Below, in pieces: positions 26,644 to 35,531 of a DNA stretch of 64,000 bases (positions within the stretch are counted from its first letter, which is position 1; the number at the start of each line of letters is the position of its first letter). The DNA is from Maridesulfovibrio sp. (GTDB lineage Bacteria > Desulfobacterota > Desulfovibrionia > Desulfovibrionales > Desulfovibrionaceae), in NCBI RefSeq assembly GCF_963678865.1, contig NZ_OY787459.1:2384501-2448500 (forward strand), written 5' to 3'. The position numbers were made by a program, and so were the translations under genes. Under the pieces are notes generated by a model, which worked only from the letters and a program-made list of their open reading frames with translations, was not told where the DNA came from and did no database searches.

Positions 26644-27639
26644 ATGAACGCTTTGTACTCACTCGTTTTAGTTTTTGCCCTGGTGCTTATCGCACTCTTC
26701 GGAGTGGGGTCCGCGCACATGGCAGGACTGTTCGGCACGCTGTTACCGTATGTAGCGGTTGCCGTATTTCTGGTAGGCTTTGCCCGCCGGATCATTGGCT
26801 GGGCCAAAAGCCCGGTTCCTTTCCGTATCCCGACCACGGGCGGACAGCAAAAGTCTCTGGATTTTATCCAGCATGACCGCTTTGACAACCCCGTGACTCC
26901 GGGTCAAACTTTTATCCGCATGATCCTTGAGGTCTGTTGCTTTCGTTCCCTCTTCAGGAACACCAAAGTTGAACTCAGGGACGGAAGAGTAAGTTACGCC
27001 TCATCCAAATGGCTGTGGCTTTTCTCCCTGCTCTTCCACTACTCATTCCTGCTCATCGTGATCAGGCACATGAGACTCTTCTTCGAACCCGTGCCTGCTT
27101 GCATCGGTTTCGTGGAATTTGTTGACGGTATCTTGCAGATCGGTGTTCCCAGACTGTACATGTCTGACCTCCTGATTCTTGTCGGCCTCGGCTTCCTGCT
27201 CGGCCGCAGACTCAAGGACCCCAAACTTCGTTACATTTCTCTGGTAACCGATTACTTCCCGCTGCTTCTCATCATCGGCATTGCCCTTTCCGGCATCTAC
27301 ATGCGCTACTTTGCGCACGTGGACATTCTTGCCATCAAGAAGCTGACCATGGGTCTTGTAACCTTCAGCCCCGTCATTCCCGCAGGAATCAGCGTGGTAT
27401 TTTTTATCCACCTCTTCCTCGTGTGTGCGCTGCTGGTCTACTTCCCGTTCAGTAAACTGATGCACGCGGGCGGCGTATTCCTGTCTCCCACAAGGAACAT
27501 GCCCAACGATACCCGTATCAACCATCACGAGAACCCCTGGAACGATCCCAACATCAAGCCCCACAGTTATGAGGCTTATGAAGATGAGTTCAGGGAAGCA
27601 ATGATTGAAGCGGGTCTCCCGGTGGAAAAAAAGGCATAG
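26644..27639 (+). CDS. dsrM: DsrM, membrane cytochrome b subunit of DsrMKJOP
   Basis: A 331-residue integral protein resembling NarI: an N-terminal helix pair (about 1-55), a soluble segment, then four more membrane helices with conserved His residues (WLFSLLFHYSFLLIVIRHMRLFF, GIYMRYFAHVDI, FFIHLFLVCALLVYFPFSKLMH) that bind b-type haem. It takes electrons from menaquinol or passes them between DsrP/DsrO/DsrJ and the cytoplasmic DsrK. The ribosome site GAGGTGA lies eight bases upstream. First of five dsr genes; the C-terminal 45 residues are cytoplasmic. Confidence 0.95.
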   Translation: MNALYSLVLVFALVLIALFGVGSAHMAGLFGTLLPYVAVAVFLVGFARRIIGWAKSPVPFRIPTTGGQQKSLDFIQHDRFDNPVTPGQTFIRMILEVCCFRSLFRNTKVELRDGRVSYASSKWLWLFSLLFHYSFLLIVIRHMRLFFEPVPACIGFVEFVDGILQIGVPRLYMSDLLILVGLGFLLGRRLKDPKLRYISLVTDYFPLLLIIGIALSGIYMRYFAHVDILAIKKLTMGLVTFSPVIPAGISVVFFIHLFLVCALLVYFPFSKLMHAGGVFLSPTRNMPNDTRINHHENPWNDPNIKPHSYEAYEDEFREAMIEAGLPVEKKA

Positions 27640-27697
27640 AGCGTCTTATAAGACCTATGCCGGACAGACCTTAAATATCTTTTGATGAGGAGTTGAC

Positions 27698-29305
27698 ATG
27701 GCTGACCTCCCAAAAGCTGATGAGCTTTTTAAAAGCATTAATTACACACCGCCGTCCACTGGGTGGATGGACACCCCGGTAGATACTTCTCCGGGCAACT
27801 GGTGTTATCCCGCAAAAGCGGAAAAACTCGAGTACCTCGGCTTCCCCAACCCCCGTGCGTGGTCTCCGGAAGACGTGGACTGGAAGCTCCCTGAAAACTG
27901 GCAGGACATCGTCCACGAAGGTTTCAAGGAAAGACTCGGTAAATATCGTTCACTCAAAGTATTCATGGACATCTGTGTTCGCTGTGGCGCTTGTGCAGAC
28001 AAGTGTCACTTCTTCATCGGTTCCGGTGATCCCAAGAACATGCCCGTCCTGCGTGCGGAACTCATGCGTTCCATCTACCGCAAGGACTTCACCATGGCCG
28101 GTAAGATTCTCTCTACCCTGACCGGGTCCAGAGTCATGACCGAAGATGTTCTTAAAGAATGGTTCATTTACTTCTACCAGTGCACAGAGTGCCGCCGTTG
28201 TTCCCTGTTCTGCCCCTACGGCATCGACACAGCGGAAATCACCATGATGGCACGTGAACTGCTGCACCTCTGCGGTGTGAACATCAACTGGATTCTCGAG
28301 CCGGTTTCCAACTGTAACCGTACCGGTAACCATCTCGGTATCCAGCCTCACGCATTCAAAGACATCGTTGACTTCATGGTTGACGATATTGAAGAAATCA
28401 CCGGAAAACGTCTGAACGTTCCCCTGAACGAAAAGGGACATGAAGTTATCTTCATCACTCCTTCCGGTGACGTATTCGCTGATCCCGGCATCTACACCTT
28501 CATGGGTTACCTGATGCTGTTCGATCACATCGGTCTTGACTACACCCTGTCCACCTACGCATCTGAAGGTGGTAACTTCGGTCTCTTCACCTCTGCTGAT
28601 ATGATGAAGAAACTGAACGCCAAGATGTACGCCGAAGCCGACCGCCTCGGTTGCAAATGGATTCTCGGCGGTGAGTGCGGACACATGTGGCGTGTTATCA
28701 ACCAGTACATGGATACCATGAACGGTCCGGCGAACAACCTTGAAGTTCCCGTGAACCCCATCACCGGTACCGTGTTTGAAAACTCACGCCAGACCAAGAT
28801 GGTCCACATCACCGAGTTTACTGCTGACCTGATGAAGCACAACAAACTGAAGCTTGATCCCAGCAGAAACGACCATATCCGAGCGACCTTCCACGATTCC
28901 TGTAACCCCGCCCGTGCCATGGGCCTCATGGACGAGCCCCGTTACGTCATCAAGAACGTTGTTAAAAACTTCTTTGAAATGCCCGAACAGACCATCCGCG
29001 AGCAAACTTTCTGCTGCGCCGGCGGTTCCGGGCTTAACACTGACGAAATCATGGAAATCCGTATGCGCGGCGGTCTGCCTCGCGGTAACGCACTGAAAGC
29101 CGTTCAGGAACAGTATGATGTAAACATGCTCTCCTGCATCTGCGCTATCGACCGTGCGACCCTTCCCCCTCTGGCCAACTACTGGGCACCAGGCGTAGAC
29201 GTCTGCGGTGTTCACGAACTCGTTGGTAACGCCCTCATCCTTGACGGTGAAAAAGAAAGGGAAACAGACCTTCGCTTCAATCCTCTGCCCGGGAAGGAGG
29301 GTTAG
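27698..29305 (+). CDS. dsrK: DsrK, cytoplasmic Fe-S catalytic subunit
   Basis: A 535-residue HdrD-like protein. Two [4Fe-4S] motifs, CVRCGACADKCHF (about 91-103) and CTECRRCSLFCPYG (about 163-176), are followed by a CCG module (FHDSCNPAR...FCCAGGSGLN) thought to hold the special catalytic cluster that reduces the DsrC disulfide or trisulfide. N-terminal 60 residues are family-specific. A GAGGAG ribosome site precedes the ATG. It follows dsrM by 58 bases and dsrJ starts three bases after its stop. DsrC and DsrAB are not in this window. Confidence 0.96.
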   Translation: MADLPKADELFKSINYTPPSTGWMDTPVDTSPGNWCYPAKAEKLEYLGFPNPRAWSPEDVDWKLPENWQDIVHEGFKERLGKYRSLKVFMDICVRCGACADKCHFFIGSGDPKNMPVLRAELMRSIYRKDFTMAGKILSTLTGSRVMTEDVLKEWFIYFYQCTECRRCSLFCPYGIDTAEITMMARELLHLCGVNINWILEPVSNCNRTGNHLGIQPHAFKDIVDFMVDDIEEITGKRLNVPLNEKGHEVIFITPSGDVFADPGIYTFMGYLMLFDHIGLDYTLSTYASEGGNFGLFTSADMMKKLNAKMYAEADRLGCKWILGGECGHMWRVINQYMDTMNGPANNLEVPVNPITGTVFENSRQTKMVHITEFTADLMKHNKLKLDPSRNDHIRATFHDSCNPARAMGLMDEPRYVIKNVVKNFFEMPEQTIREQTFCCAGGSGLNTDEIMEIRMRGGLPRGNALKAVQEQYDVNMLSCICAIDRATLPPLANYWAPGVDVCGVHELVGNALILDGEKERETDLRFNPLPGKEG

Positions 29306-29308
29306 ATC

Positions 29309-29686
29309 ATGCACTACGGTGGAAAAATTATAACCGGACTGGTCATTTTCCTTGGTCTGGTGTCCATGCCCTTCTGGTTCAACATCGGCGGAAGCTATGA
29401 AGAACCCAAGGTAGAGCTGCCTAAGGATGCTAAAATCTGTGTCGCTCCCACTCAGAATATGCGTGAGAACCACATGAAGCTTCTTAACGAATGGAGAGAT
29501 ATGGCTCTTCGCGAAGGCAAAAGGACCTACATCAGTGCCAAAGGCGATAAATACACCATCAGCCTTCAGAACACCTGTATGCAGTGCCATACCAGCAAGG
29601 AACAGTTCTGCGACAAGTGTCACGTTGATGCTAGTGTAACTCCCTACTGCTGGGATTGCCACGTTCCTCCCAAGGAGGCTAAGTAA
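29309..29686 (+). CDS. dsrJ: DsrJ, periplasmic triheme cytochrome c
   Basis: A 125-residue protein with an uncleaved N-terminal signal anchor (ITGLVIFLGLVSMPFWF) and three CxxCH haem-binding sites near the C-terminus: CMQCH, CDKCH and CWDCH. In characterised DsrJ the three haems have different axial ligands, one of them Cys; the Cys in KDAKICVAP is a candidate distal ligand. It is the periplasmic redox end of the complex. Stop overlaps the dsrO start (TAATG). Confidence 0.95.
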   Translation: MHYGGKIITGLVIFLGLVSMPFWFNIGGSYEEPKVELPKDAKICVAPTQNMRENHMKLLNEWRDMALREGKRTYISAKGDKYTISLQNTCMQCHTSKEQFCDKCHVDASVTPYCWDCHVPPKEAK

Positions 29687-30465
29687 TGAAACAGAGTAGA
29701 AGAAACTTCCTTAAGTTTGCAGGACTTTCCGCTGCCGGACTCTGCATCGCTCCCACCGCTGCCCTGGCATCCGGTGGCCCCGGCGGTGGAGCCCATGCGG
29801 AAGTGAACTCCAATGCCCTCCATGCCAAGCGCTGGGCCATGGTCATTGACACCCGCAAACTGAATACCGAAGAAGCAATTGAAGCTCTGGCTGAAACCTG
29901 CCACCACATCCATAACGTGCCCACCATCGATTCCGATCAGGACGTCAAATGGATGTGGACCGGTTCTTACGGTGAAGTTTTTCCTGAACAGGAGAACAAC
30001 TTCCCCTCCGAAGCTCAGGAAAAGCGCAGGTTCCCCCTGCTCTGCAACCACTGTGAAAGCCCTTCCTGTGTACGCGTCTGCCCCACCAAGGCTACTTTTG
30101 TACGCCCTGACGGAATTGTAGCGATGGACTACCACCGCTGCATCGGCTGCCGCTACTGCATGGCAGCTTGTCCTTACGGTTCCAGAAGCTTCAACTTCAT
30201 GGACCCCAGAACCCATCTGGATATGGACAAGATCAACATGAAGTTCCCCACCCGCATGCGCGGTGTTGTTGAAAAATGCAACTTCTGTGTTGAACGTCTC
30301 GCTGTAGGCGAACTGCCTGCCTGTGTGGAAAAATCCGAAGGCGCGATCATCTTCGGCGATCTGCAGGATCCTGATTCCAATGTCAGAAAGGCCCTGCGTG
30401 AGAACTTCACCATCCGTAGAAAACCAACCGCAGGCACTGAGCCCGGCGTTTACTACATCATCTAG
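29686..30465 (+). CDS. dsrO: DsrO, periplasmic ferredoxin-like subunit with Tat signal
   Basis: A 259-residue Fe-S protein. The N-terminus has a twin-arginine signal (SRRNFLKFAGLSAAGLCIAP, cleavage near ALA-SG at about residue 28). It carries four [4Fe-4S] cysteine groups of the NrfC/HybA type, for example CNHCESPSCVRVCPTKATF, CIGCRYCMAACPYGSR and CNFCVERLAVGELPACVE. Electrons move between DsrJ and the membrane subunit DsrP. Start codon overlaps the dsrJ stop. Length and order match the family. Confidence 0.95.
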   Translation: MKQSRRNFLKFAGLSAAGLCIAPTAALASGGPGGGAHAEVNSNALHAKRWAMVIDTRKLNTEEAIEALAETCHHIHNVPTIDSDQDVKWMWTGSYGEVFPEQENNFPSEAQEKRRFPLLCNHCESPSCVRVCPTKATFVRPDGIVAMDYHRCIGCRYCMAACPYGSRSFNFMDPRTHLDMDKINMKFPTRMRGVVEKCNFCVERLAVGELPACVEKSEGAIIFGDLQDPDSNVRKALRENFTIRRKPTAGTEPGVYYII

Positions 30466-30479
30466 GGGGGAAGCCTGAT

Positions 30480-31652
30480 ATGCTCGAAAAAGCTTTTAGA
30501 GGCGGACCGAAATACTGGGCCTGGATTGGTTTCCTGCTGCTCATTATCGTTGCCGGTTTCTGCACCTACGTTGGACAGCTTCAGGAAGGGATGACCATCA
30601 CCGGCCTTAACCGTGATGTTTCCTGGGGTTTCTATATTGCTCAGTTCACCTATCTTGTCGGTCTCGCCGCATCCGGTGTCATGATCGTACTGCCTTACTA
30701 CTTCCATCACTACAAGAAGTTCAAAGGCATGGTTATCATGGGTGAATTCATGGCCATCGCTGCCGTTGTCATGTGTCTCGGTTTCATCATCGTCGACATT
30801 GGACAGCCCCAGCGCATGCTTAACATCATCTTCCATCCGACTCCGAACTCCATTCTCTTCTGGGATATGATTGTTCTGAACGGATACCTGATCCTGAACG
30901 TTGTAATCGGCTGGACCTGCCTTGAGTGTGACCGCCAGCGCGTTTCCCATCCTAAATGGGTTAAACCTCTGGTCTACACCTCCATTATCTGGGCATTCTC
31001 CATCCACACTGTTACCGCGTTCCTGTATGCCGGTCTGCCCGGCCGCCACTACTGGCTTACCGCCATTCTGGCTGCCCGCTTCCTGGCATCTGCGTTCTGC
31101 TCCGGACCTGCTATTCTGCTGCTCGTCGTTTTCGTTGTTCGCAAGATCACCAAATACGAGCCGGGTAAAGGCGCAATCGGGACTCTCACAACTATTATCA
31201 CTTATGCAATGTGCGTGAACGTTTTCTTCTTCCTGCTTGAAATCTTCACCGCATTCTACTCAAATATGCCCGGACACATCCACTCCATCGCATACCTTTT
31301 CGCAGGCAGCCACGGCCACCACGAACTGGTACCCTGGATGTGGACTGCAGCAGCATTCGCTATTATCAGCCTTGCGCTGCTCATTCCGCCCAAACTGCGT
31401 TACAACCAGAAGCTGCTGCCCTGGTCCCTCGCTATCCTCGTTATCGCAACCTGGATTGATAAGGGTCTCGGCCTGCTGATCGGTGGTTTCACACCGAACC
31501 CCTTCAACGAAATCACTGTTTACTGGCCCACCGGTAAAGAGCTTATGGTTTCCATGATGGTTTACGCACTCGGCGCACTGACTCTGACTTTCCTTTACAA
31601 GATTGCCACAGACGTCAAGCGCGAACTCGGACAGCTGACCACCGAAGATTAA
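30480..31652 (+). CDS. dsrP: DsrP, NrfD-type membrane subunit
   Basis: A 390-residue polytopic membrane protein (about ten helices) of the NrfD/PsrC family, with GLNRDVSWGFYIAQFTYLVGLAASGV near the N-terminus. It exchanges electrons with the quinone pool and pairs with DsrO on the periplasmic side. A GGGGGGAAGC run precedes the ATG. It ends the dsr operon, and a strong terminator follows 24 bases after the stop. Confidence 0.95.
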   Translation: MLEKAFRGGPKYWAWIGFLLLIIVAGFCTYVGQLQEGMTITGLNRDVSWGFYIAQFTYLVGLAASGVMIVLPYYFHHYKKFKGMVIMGEFMAIAAVVMCLGFIIVDIGQPQRMLNIIFHPTPNSILFWDMIVLNGYLILNVVIGWTCLECDRQRVSHPKWVKPLVYTSIIWAFSIHTVTAFLYAGLPGRHYWLTAILAARFLASAFCSGPAILLLVVFVVRKITKYEPGKGAIGTLTTIITYAMCVNVFFFLLEIFTAFYSNMPGHIHSIAYLFAGSHGHHELVPWMWTAAAFAIISLALLIPPKLRYNQKLLPWSLAILVIATWIDKGLGLLIGGFTPNPFNEITVYWPTGKELMVSMMVYALGALTLTFLYKIATDVKRELGQLTTED

Positions 31653-31675
31653 TCGGAATCAGTTCGAAGACTGCA

Positions 31676-31708
31676 AAGCCCCCTGCTTCTTATAGGAGCA
31701 GGGGGCTT
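31676..31708 (+). terminator. dsr operon terminator
   Basis: Hairpin with perfect 12-base arms (AAGCCCCCTGCT) and a 9-base loop, followed by CTTATTTAT, directly after dsrP. Confidence 0.85.
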
Positions 31709-31754
31709 CTTATTTATACTTCCGGCATATGCAGGAAGGGTAAGAAAACAAAAA

Positions 31755-31811
31755 AAAGCCGCACATTTTTACATATGTGCGGCTTTCTCGCGTAAGAAAT
31801 AATCTTACGCG
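31755..31811. terminator. two adjacent hairpins after the 163-aa gene
   Basis: First hairpin: 12-base perfect arms AAAGCCGCACAT (31755-31766) with 31775-31786, preceded by a run of seven A, so on the minus strand it is an intrinsic terminator. Second: CGCGTAAGA (31789-31797) with TCTTACGCG (31803-31811). They lie downstream of the minus-strand gene at 31832-32323. Confidence 0.65.
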
Positions 31812-31831
31812 GGAAGACTAAGTATGAGCGA

Positions 31832-32323
31832 CTATACGTAGTCTCCCCGGTTAAATTTGATCTGTTCAGTCACAGCCACGGTTTCAAGTTCGGATACGAT
31901 GGAACCGAGATCCGGATTCTCGTTTTTTACACCGGGCCAATCCTTCTTGAGGGACTCAACTCCACCTTGAATGCCTTCAAGAGTCGAATAGGCCTGCTTC
32001 AGTCCGTCCTCATCAGAGGAGCCGAGCTGCTGGGCATAATTTTCAAGCTTTCCGAAAAGGTCTTCCACCTTGCCGACAAACTCATCTTCGCTGACCTGCG
32101 CGGTCTGCTGAACCTGAGTAGCCTGTTGCACCTGCAACAGGGGATTCATGGCCTGAAGACCCGGCATCGGCGGAGCGGAAACCGCGCTGCTCTGCTGCGC
32201 TGCACCCTGCTTCACTTCCTGGTTAAGGAATTCGCCGAAAGCTGCCCCGTCAACCTTCTTTGCCTTGTTTTCCTGCTGCTGTTGCAGCTTTAAGGCTTCA
32301 ATCTGTTCAGGACTTATCTTCAT
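31832..32323 (-). CDS. hypothetical protein, Gln-rich (163 aa)
   Basis: A 163-residue soluble protein of no recognised family. It opens with MKISPEQIEALKLQQQQE, has a Gln/Ala/Val-rich middle (about 35-75, including the repetitive QVQQATQVQQTAQVSE), then an acidic helical C-terminal half (EDEFVGKVEDLFGKLENYAQ ... LKKDWPGV). No Cys, signal or membrane segment. AGGAG lies upstream of the start. It is alone between dsrP and a stress-protein gene and has its own terminators. The low-complexity linker suggests two functional ends. Confidence 0.7.
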   Translation of the reverse strand: MKISPEQIEALKLQQQQENKAKKVDGAAFGEFLNQEVKQGAAQQSSAVSAPPMPGLQAMNPLLQVQQATQVQQTAQVSEDEFVGKVEDLFGKLENYAQQLGSSDEDGLKQAYSTLEGIQGGVESLKKDWPGVKNENPDLGSIVSELETVAVTEQIKFNRGDYV

Positions 32324-32612
32324 AGTATTACTCCTCAGCCTTTGGTTTCACTCCAGACTATGCAACGACCTTGCCAAAGTCTAGACATTCACCTAGTAGA
32401 CTGATTTAACTTACTTTATAAATCTTAAGTACTCGGAAAATAATGCCCCATACGTTCATTTTTAAAATGGAAAGAGACATTTTTTCCTCCTTAAGGATAA
32501 AGTATAAGAAAAAGCTTGTCCATGTCGGCCTTAATCGGATAATATTTAAGTAAGATATTTTTGAATGCACTTTCTTTTCCATGCACAACACATGAATTAT
32601 GGAGGTTTGGAA

Positions 32613-33053
32613 ATGGCTGAAATCAAGAAGATACTCTGTGCAGTGGATTTTTCGGATCACAGCCCCGTAGTAGCTGAATATGCCAGCACCCTTGCAAAGA
32701 CACTGGGAGCTGAAATCATGTGCCTCTACGTGGCCCCTTCGTTGGACCAGTATGTTGGCTTTCATGTACCGCCCAGTTCCATTGAAAACTTTGTCGGGGA
32801 AATCGTTACCGGCGCGGACAGCACCATGGAGACTTTCATTGCTGAAAACTTCACGGATGTAACCGCAAACGGCAAGGTTGTTACCGGATATGCGGCTGAA
32901 GAAATTCTCGCTATTGCCGAAAGCGAAAACGCGGACATGATCATAATGGGAACTCATGGACGTGCCGGCATTGACCGCATCCTGTTCGGCTCGGTTGCAG
33001 AAAAGGTGGTTAAGTCCGCCAAGAGCCCGGTTTTGACTATAAGACCCTCCTAG
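32613..33053 (+). CDS. universal stress protein, single domain
   Basis: A 146-residue UspA-family protein with the complete nucleotide-binding signature GTHGRAGIDRILFGSVAEKVV near the C-terminus and the N-terminal strand KKILCAVDFSDHS. Typical Usp proteins bind ATP and support survival under stress or slow growth. The ATG at 32613 has a GGAGG six to ten bases upstream; an in-frame extension of 16 codons has no family support. The 289-base gap before it holds only a weak inverted repeat (AGTCTA...TAGACT, 32378-32402). Single-gene unit with a terminator. Confidence 0.93.
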   Translation: MAEIKKILCAVDFSDHSPVVAEYASTLAKTLGAEIMCLYVAPSLDQYVGFHVPPSSIENFVGEIVTGADSTMETFIAENFTDVTANGKVVTGYAAEEILAIAESENADMIIMGTHGRAGIDRILFGSVAEKVVKSAKSPVLTIRPS

Positions 33054-33121
33054 GAATTAACCTCATAACTGATCGGAAGACCTGCACCCCGGTCTGATGA
33101 TCAAGACTCACTAACCTCAAG

Positions 33122-33151
33122 AGCCCCCCGTCCAGTAATGGATGGGGGGCT
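33122..33151 (+). terminator. terminator after universal stress gene
   Basis: 13-base perfect arms (AGCCCCCCGTCCA) and a GTAA loop followed by GACTTTTA. Confidence 0.8.
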
Positions 33152-33283
33152 GACTTTTATATTAACGTTATCATTTTGTTTGGGTTTCGCCATATACCGA
33201 GCGGATTTTCCCATTCAAGATAGTTATTCTGTTTATGCAAAGTAATGGGTAATGAATTTATTTAGATCCGTACAACTCAAATT

Positions 33284-33312
33284 TTGACAAATCTTTCTTT
33301 CCCAACTAATAA
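33284..33312 (+). promoter_or_regulatory. possible sigma-70 promoter for hisC-cmk
   Basis: TTGACA at 33284-33289, a 17-base spacer, then TAATAA at 33307-33312. The -35 is perfect and the -10 only partial. It lies about 180 bases before the hisC start. Confidence 0.3.
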
Positions 33313-33399
33313 ATCCGTACTTTCCCGGTTGAATTTAATTGATTCTCCAGCCTGCCGGAATAGGCGATTTTCATGGCCTACCTACACTTTTCAATCAAT

Positions 33400-33471
33400 C
33401 GGGATTCCAAAGGTTCGTTGATCCTTTGGTCGCCGGAGGCGAAATCAGATCATCAAAAGCGCACAGCGCAC
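33400..33471 (-). repeat. dispersed modular repeat, copy 4 (short form, inverted)
   Basis: On the minus strand it reads GGTGCGCTGTGCGCTTTTGAT, ATCTGATTTCGCCTCCGGCG, then CCAAAGG and CTTTGGAATCCC. It closely matches copy 8 at 49742. Confidence 0.7.
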
Positions 33472-33493
33472 CAACACCCATAAGGATTCCAGC

Positions 33494-34588
33494 ATGTCCG
33501 CCATCAAAGTCCGCTCTGATATGATGGATTCACAGCCCTACGCACCGGGCCTGACCATCGAGGAAATCAAAGAAAAATACGGTCTCGATACTGTAATTAA
33601 ACTCGCCAGCAACGAAAACCCTCTCGGGGCATCGCCAATGGCCCTGAAAGCTATCAACCGCCACGCGCCTTCCGTTTTCCGCTACCCGCATAACGGCAAT
33701 CCGCGCTTGAATGCAGCCATTGCCCGGCGCACAGGGGTTCCTGTGGAGCAGATCATCAGCGGTAACGGATCGGATGAAATTCTTGACCTGCTGGTACGCA
33801 TAAAAGCCAATCCCGGGCAGGATGAAGTAATGACCTACGAATCCTGCTTCAGCATGTACCGGCTCATGTCTCACCTCTGTGCCGTTAACTTCCGCCAGAT
33901 TCCCCGCGCAGATGGTCATAAACAGCCCTTGAAAGCTCTGGCTGATGCTGTGACAGAAAAAACTGCTCTGGTTTTCCTGACCTCTCCTGACAACCCGACC
34001 GGACTGGCGGTTACTGTTGATGAGGTACGTGAAATGGCAGCGTCCATTCCGGAGCAGACTTTACTCGTGATTGACGAGGCCTATATTGAATTTGCCCACC
34101 CTGCGGAAAAATACGATATGCGCGGCCTGCTGAATGAATTTCCCAATATAGTACTGACCCGGACCTTCTCCAAAGCCTACGGACTGGCCGGACTGCGCAT
34201 AGGCTACGGCATCATGAGCCCTCAACTGGCCGAATACATTAAAAGCGCCCGTGCGCCTTTTACCGTAAACCTGCTGGCAGAAGAAGCGGCTATTGCTGTT
34301 CTTGAAGATGAAGCCTTTTTCAACACCACCATAGACGTGGTACTGCGCGGACGTGAACTTTTTACTGATGAAATCCGTAATATGGGCTGCGAAGTACTTG
34401 ATTCCCAAGCCAACTTCATTATGTTCAAGCCAACCCGCGATGCCCTGCAGGTATTTGAAGAACTGCTGAAGCGGGGCATTATTGTCCGCCCCCTGAAGAG
34501 CTTCGGACTCGGTGAATACATCCGGGTCAACGTGGGCACTGACCACGAAAATAAAATATTTTTAAAAACCCTGAAGGAGGTCCTTTAA
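33494..34588 (+). CDS. hisC: histidinol-phosphate aminotransferase
   Basis: A 364-residue PLP enzyme of fold type I. Landmarks: LASNENPLGASPMA (substrate loop), the aromatic FRYPHNGNPRLN, NGSDEILDLL, TSPDNPTGLAV, DEAYIEFA, and the PLP lysine in RTFSKAYGLAGLRIGY. It converts imidazole-acetol phosphate plus glutamate to L-histidinol phosphate. It stands outside a his operon, coupled instead to cmk (stop-start overlap TAATG), an arrangement that may allow dual use with other aromatic aminotransfer reactions. Confidence 0.93.
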   Translation: MSAIKVRSDMMDSQPYAPGLTIEEIKEKYGLDTVIKLASNENPLGASPMALKAINRHAPSVFRYPHNGNPRLNAAIARRTGVPVEQIISGNGSDEILDLLVRIKANPGQDEVMTYESCFSMYRLMSHLCAVNFRQIPRADGHKQPLKALADAVTEKTALVFLTSPDNPTGLAVTVDEVREMAASIPEQTLLVIDEAYIEFAHPAEKYDMRGLLNEFPNIVLTRTFSKAYGLAGLRIGYGIMSPQLAEYIKSARAPFTVNLLAEEAAIAVLEDEAFFNTTIDVVLRGRELFTDEIRNMGCEVLDSQANFIMFKPTRDALQVFEELLKRGIIVRPLKSFGLGEYIRVNVGTDHENKIFLKTLKEVL

Positions 34589-35259
34589 TGGACACACCTT
34601 TCATCATAACTTTAGACGGTCCGGCAGGGGTGGGTAAATCCACTCTTGCCAAACGTCTGGCAGACCATTTCAAGATTGCCTATCTCGATACCGGGGCCAT
34701 GTTCCGGGGCACGGCATGGCAGCTTGGTGAAGGCTCTTGGGACTGGGACGAAGACAAGCTTGATGAAGCTCTCAAGGGACTGGAGTTCAGCCTTTCCGGT
34801 AGCGGCAGCAACTCTATCCTCAGCCTGAACAACTCTCCGCTGACTGACGAAATCCGCACTGAAACCGTCGGCATGTGGGCTTCCAATGTTGCTAAAATAC
34901 CTGCGGTTCGCGAATATCAAAAAATAGCTCAGCGCAGCATCGGTGAAACAACATCACTTATTGCCGAAGGCCGGGACATGGGTACGGTTATATTTCCACA
35001 GGCCCCCTGCAAATTTTTCCTTGATGCCGATCTTGAAGAACGGGCCCAAAGACGTTTCATGCAGCTTCAGGAAATGGGCAAGCCAGCAGATATGGAAGAG
35101 TTGGTAGAACAGATCCGCGCAAGGGATGATCAGGACCGCAACCGCAAGGTTGCACCACTGAAACCCGCAGAAGATTCCATTCTTGTAGACACTACAAATC
35201 TTGATATTGACGGAGTGTTTGAAAAACTAGTGTTCGAAACCGAAAAAAAAATTAATTAG
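34588..35259 (+). CDS. cmk: cytidylate kinase
   Basis: A 223-residue (d)CMP kinase. P-loop GPAGVGKSTLAKRLA (about 11-25), then YLDTGAMFRGTAW, the NMP-binding insert and IAEGRDMGTVIFPQAPCKFFLDA. AAGGAGG in the hisC end gives it a strong ribosome site. The C-terminal LDIDGVFEKL ends the fold. It follows hisC with a one-base overlap and is closed by a good terminator. Confidence 0.96.
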   Translation: MDTPFIITLDGPAGVGKSTLAKRLADHFKIAYLDTGAMFRGTAWQLGEGSWDWDEDKLDEALKGLEFSLSGSGSNSILSLNNSPLTDEIRTETVGMWASNVAKIPAVREYQKIAQRSIGETTSLIAEGRDMGTVIFPQAPCKFFLDADLEERAQRRFMQLQEMGKPADMEELVEQIRARDDQDRNRKVAPLKPAEDSILVDTTNLDIDGVFEKLVFETEKKIN

Positions 35260-35285
35260 TTTCGAAAACTCAATCTCGAATATTT

Positions 35286-35317
35286 CAGGCCGCTTGGGAG
35301 TAATCCCGAGCGGCCTG
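35286..35317 (+). terminator. hisC-cmk terminator
   Basis: 14-base arms (CAGGCCGCTTGGGA, one G-U) and a GTAA loop, followed by CTTTTTCT. Confidence 0.85.
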
Positions 35318-35377
35318 CTTTTTCTGGGGGCCCAAATGCCGCTTGACTTTACAGCCTCAAGAATTACGAATTAAGAA

Positions 35378-35530
35378 GCCTTCGGCGACCATGCCGGGGG
35401 CCTTAAACCCTTTTGCAAAAGGGTTTAAGAATCCCAAAATCTTTTATTTATATTAATTTTATTAATCCGCGCCAGCAACGGCGAAGCCCTAACAAAAAGT
35501 TTTGAAGAGTCCAGAGGGCCGCCGGGAGCA
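35378..35530. repeat. dispersed modular repeat, composite copy 5
   Basis: Contains a 28-base exact palindrome at 35402-35429 (CTTAAACCC...GGGTTTAAG around TTTTGCAAAA), AATCCCAAAATCTTTT, then the inverted module GGCGAAGCCCTAACAAAAAG and TTTTGAAGAGTCCAGAGG, and a G/C core. Forward and inverted units meet, as in copy 3. It ends just before the next start codon. Confidence 0.75.
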
Positions 35531-35531
35531 A

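Larger units (their letters stand above)
33054..33493. other. 440-base gap before hisC
   Basis: Besides the terminator at 33122-33151, the possible promoter at 33284-33312 and the repeat at 33400-33471, nothing gene-like is seen. The stretch 33160-33340 is A/T-rich. Confidence 0.5.

Noticed and set aside
28784..29662. 292-codon minus-strand open frame
   Set aside because: Antisense of dsrK and dsrJ, which are certain from their cysteine and haem motifs.
32406..32957. 183-codon minus-strand open frame
   Set aside because: Antisense of the universal stress gene; no ribosome site or family.
35502..35531. TTG start of the HD-HAD protein
   Set aside because: The first ten codons come from repeat copy 5; the ATG at 35532 has a better ribosome site.
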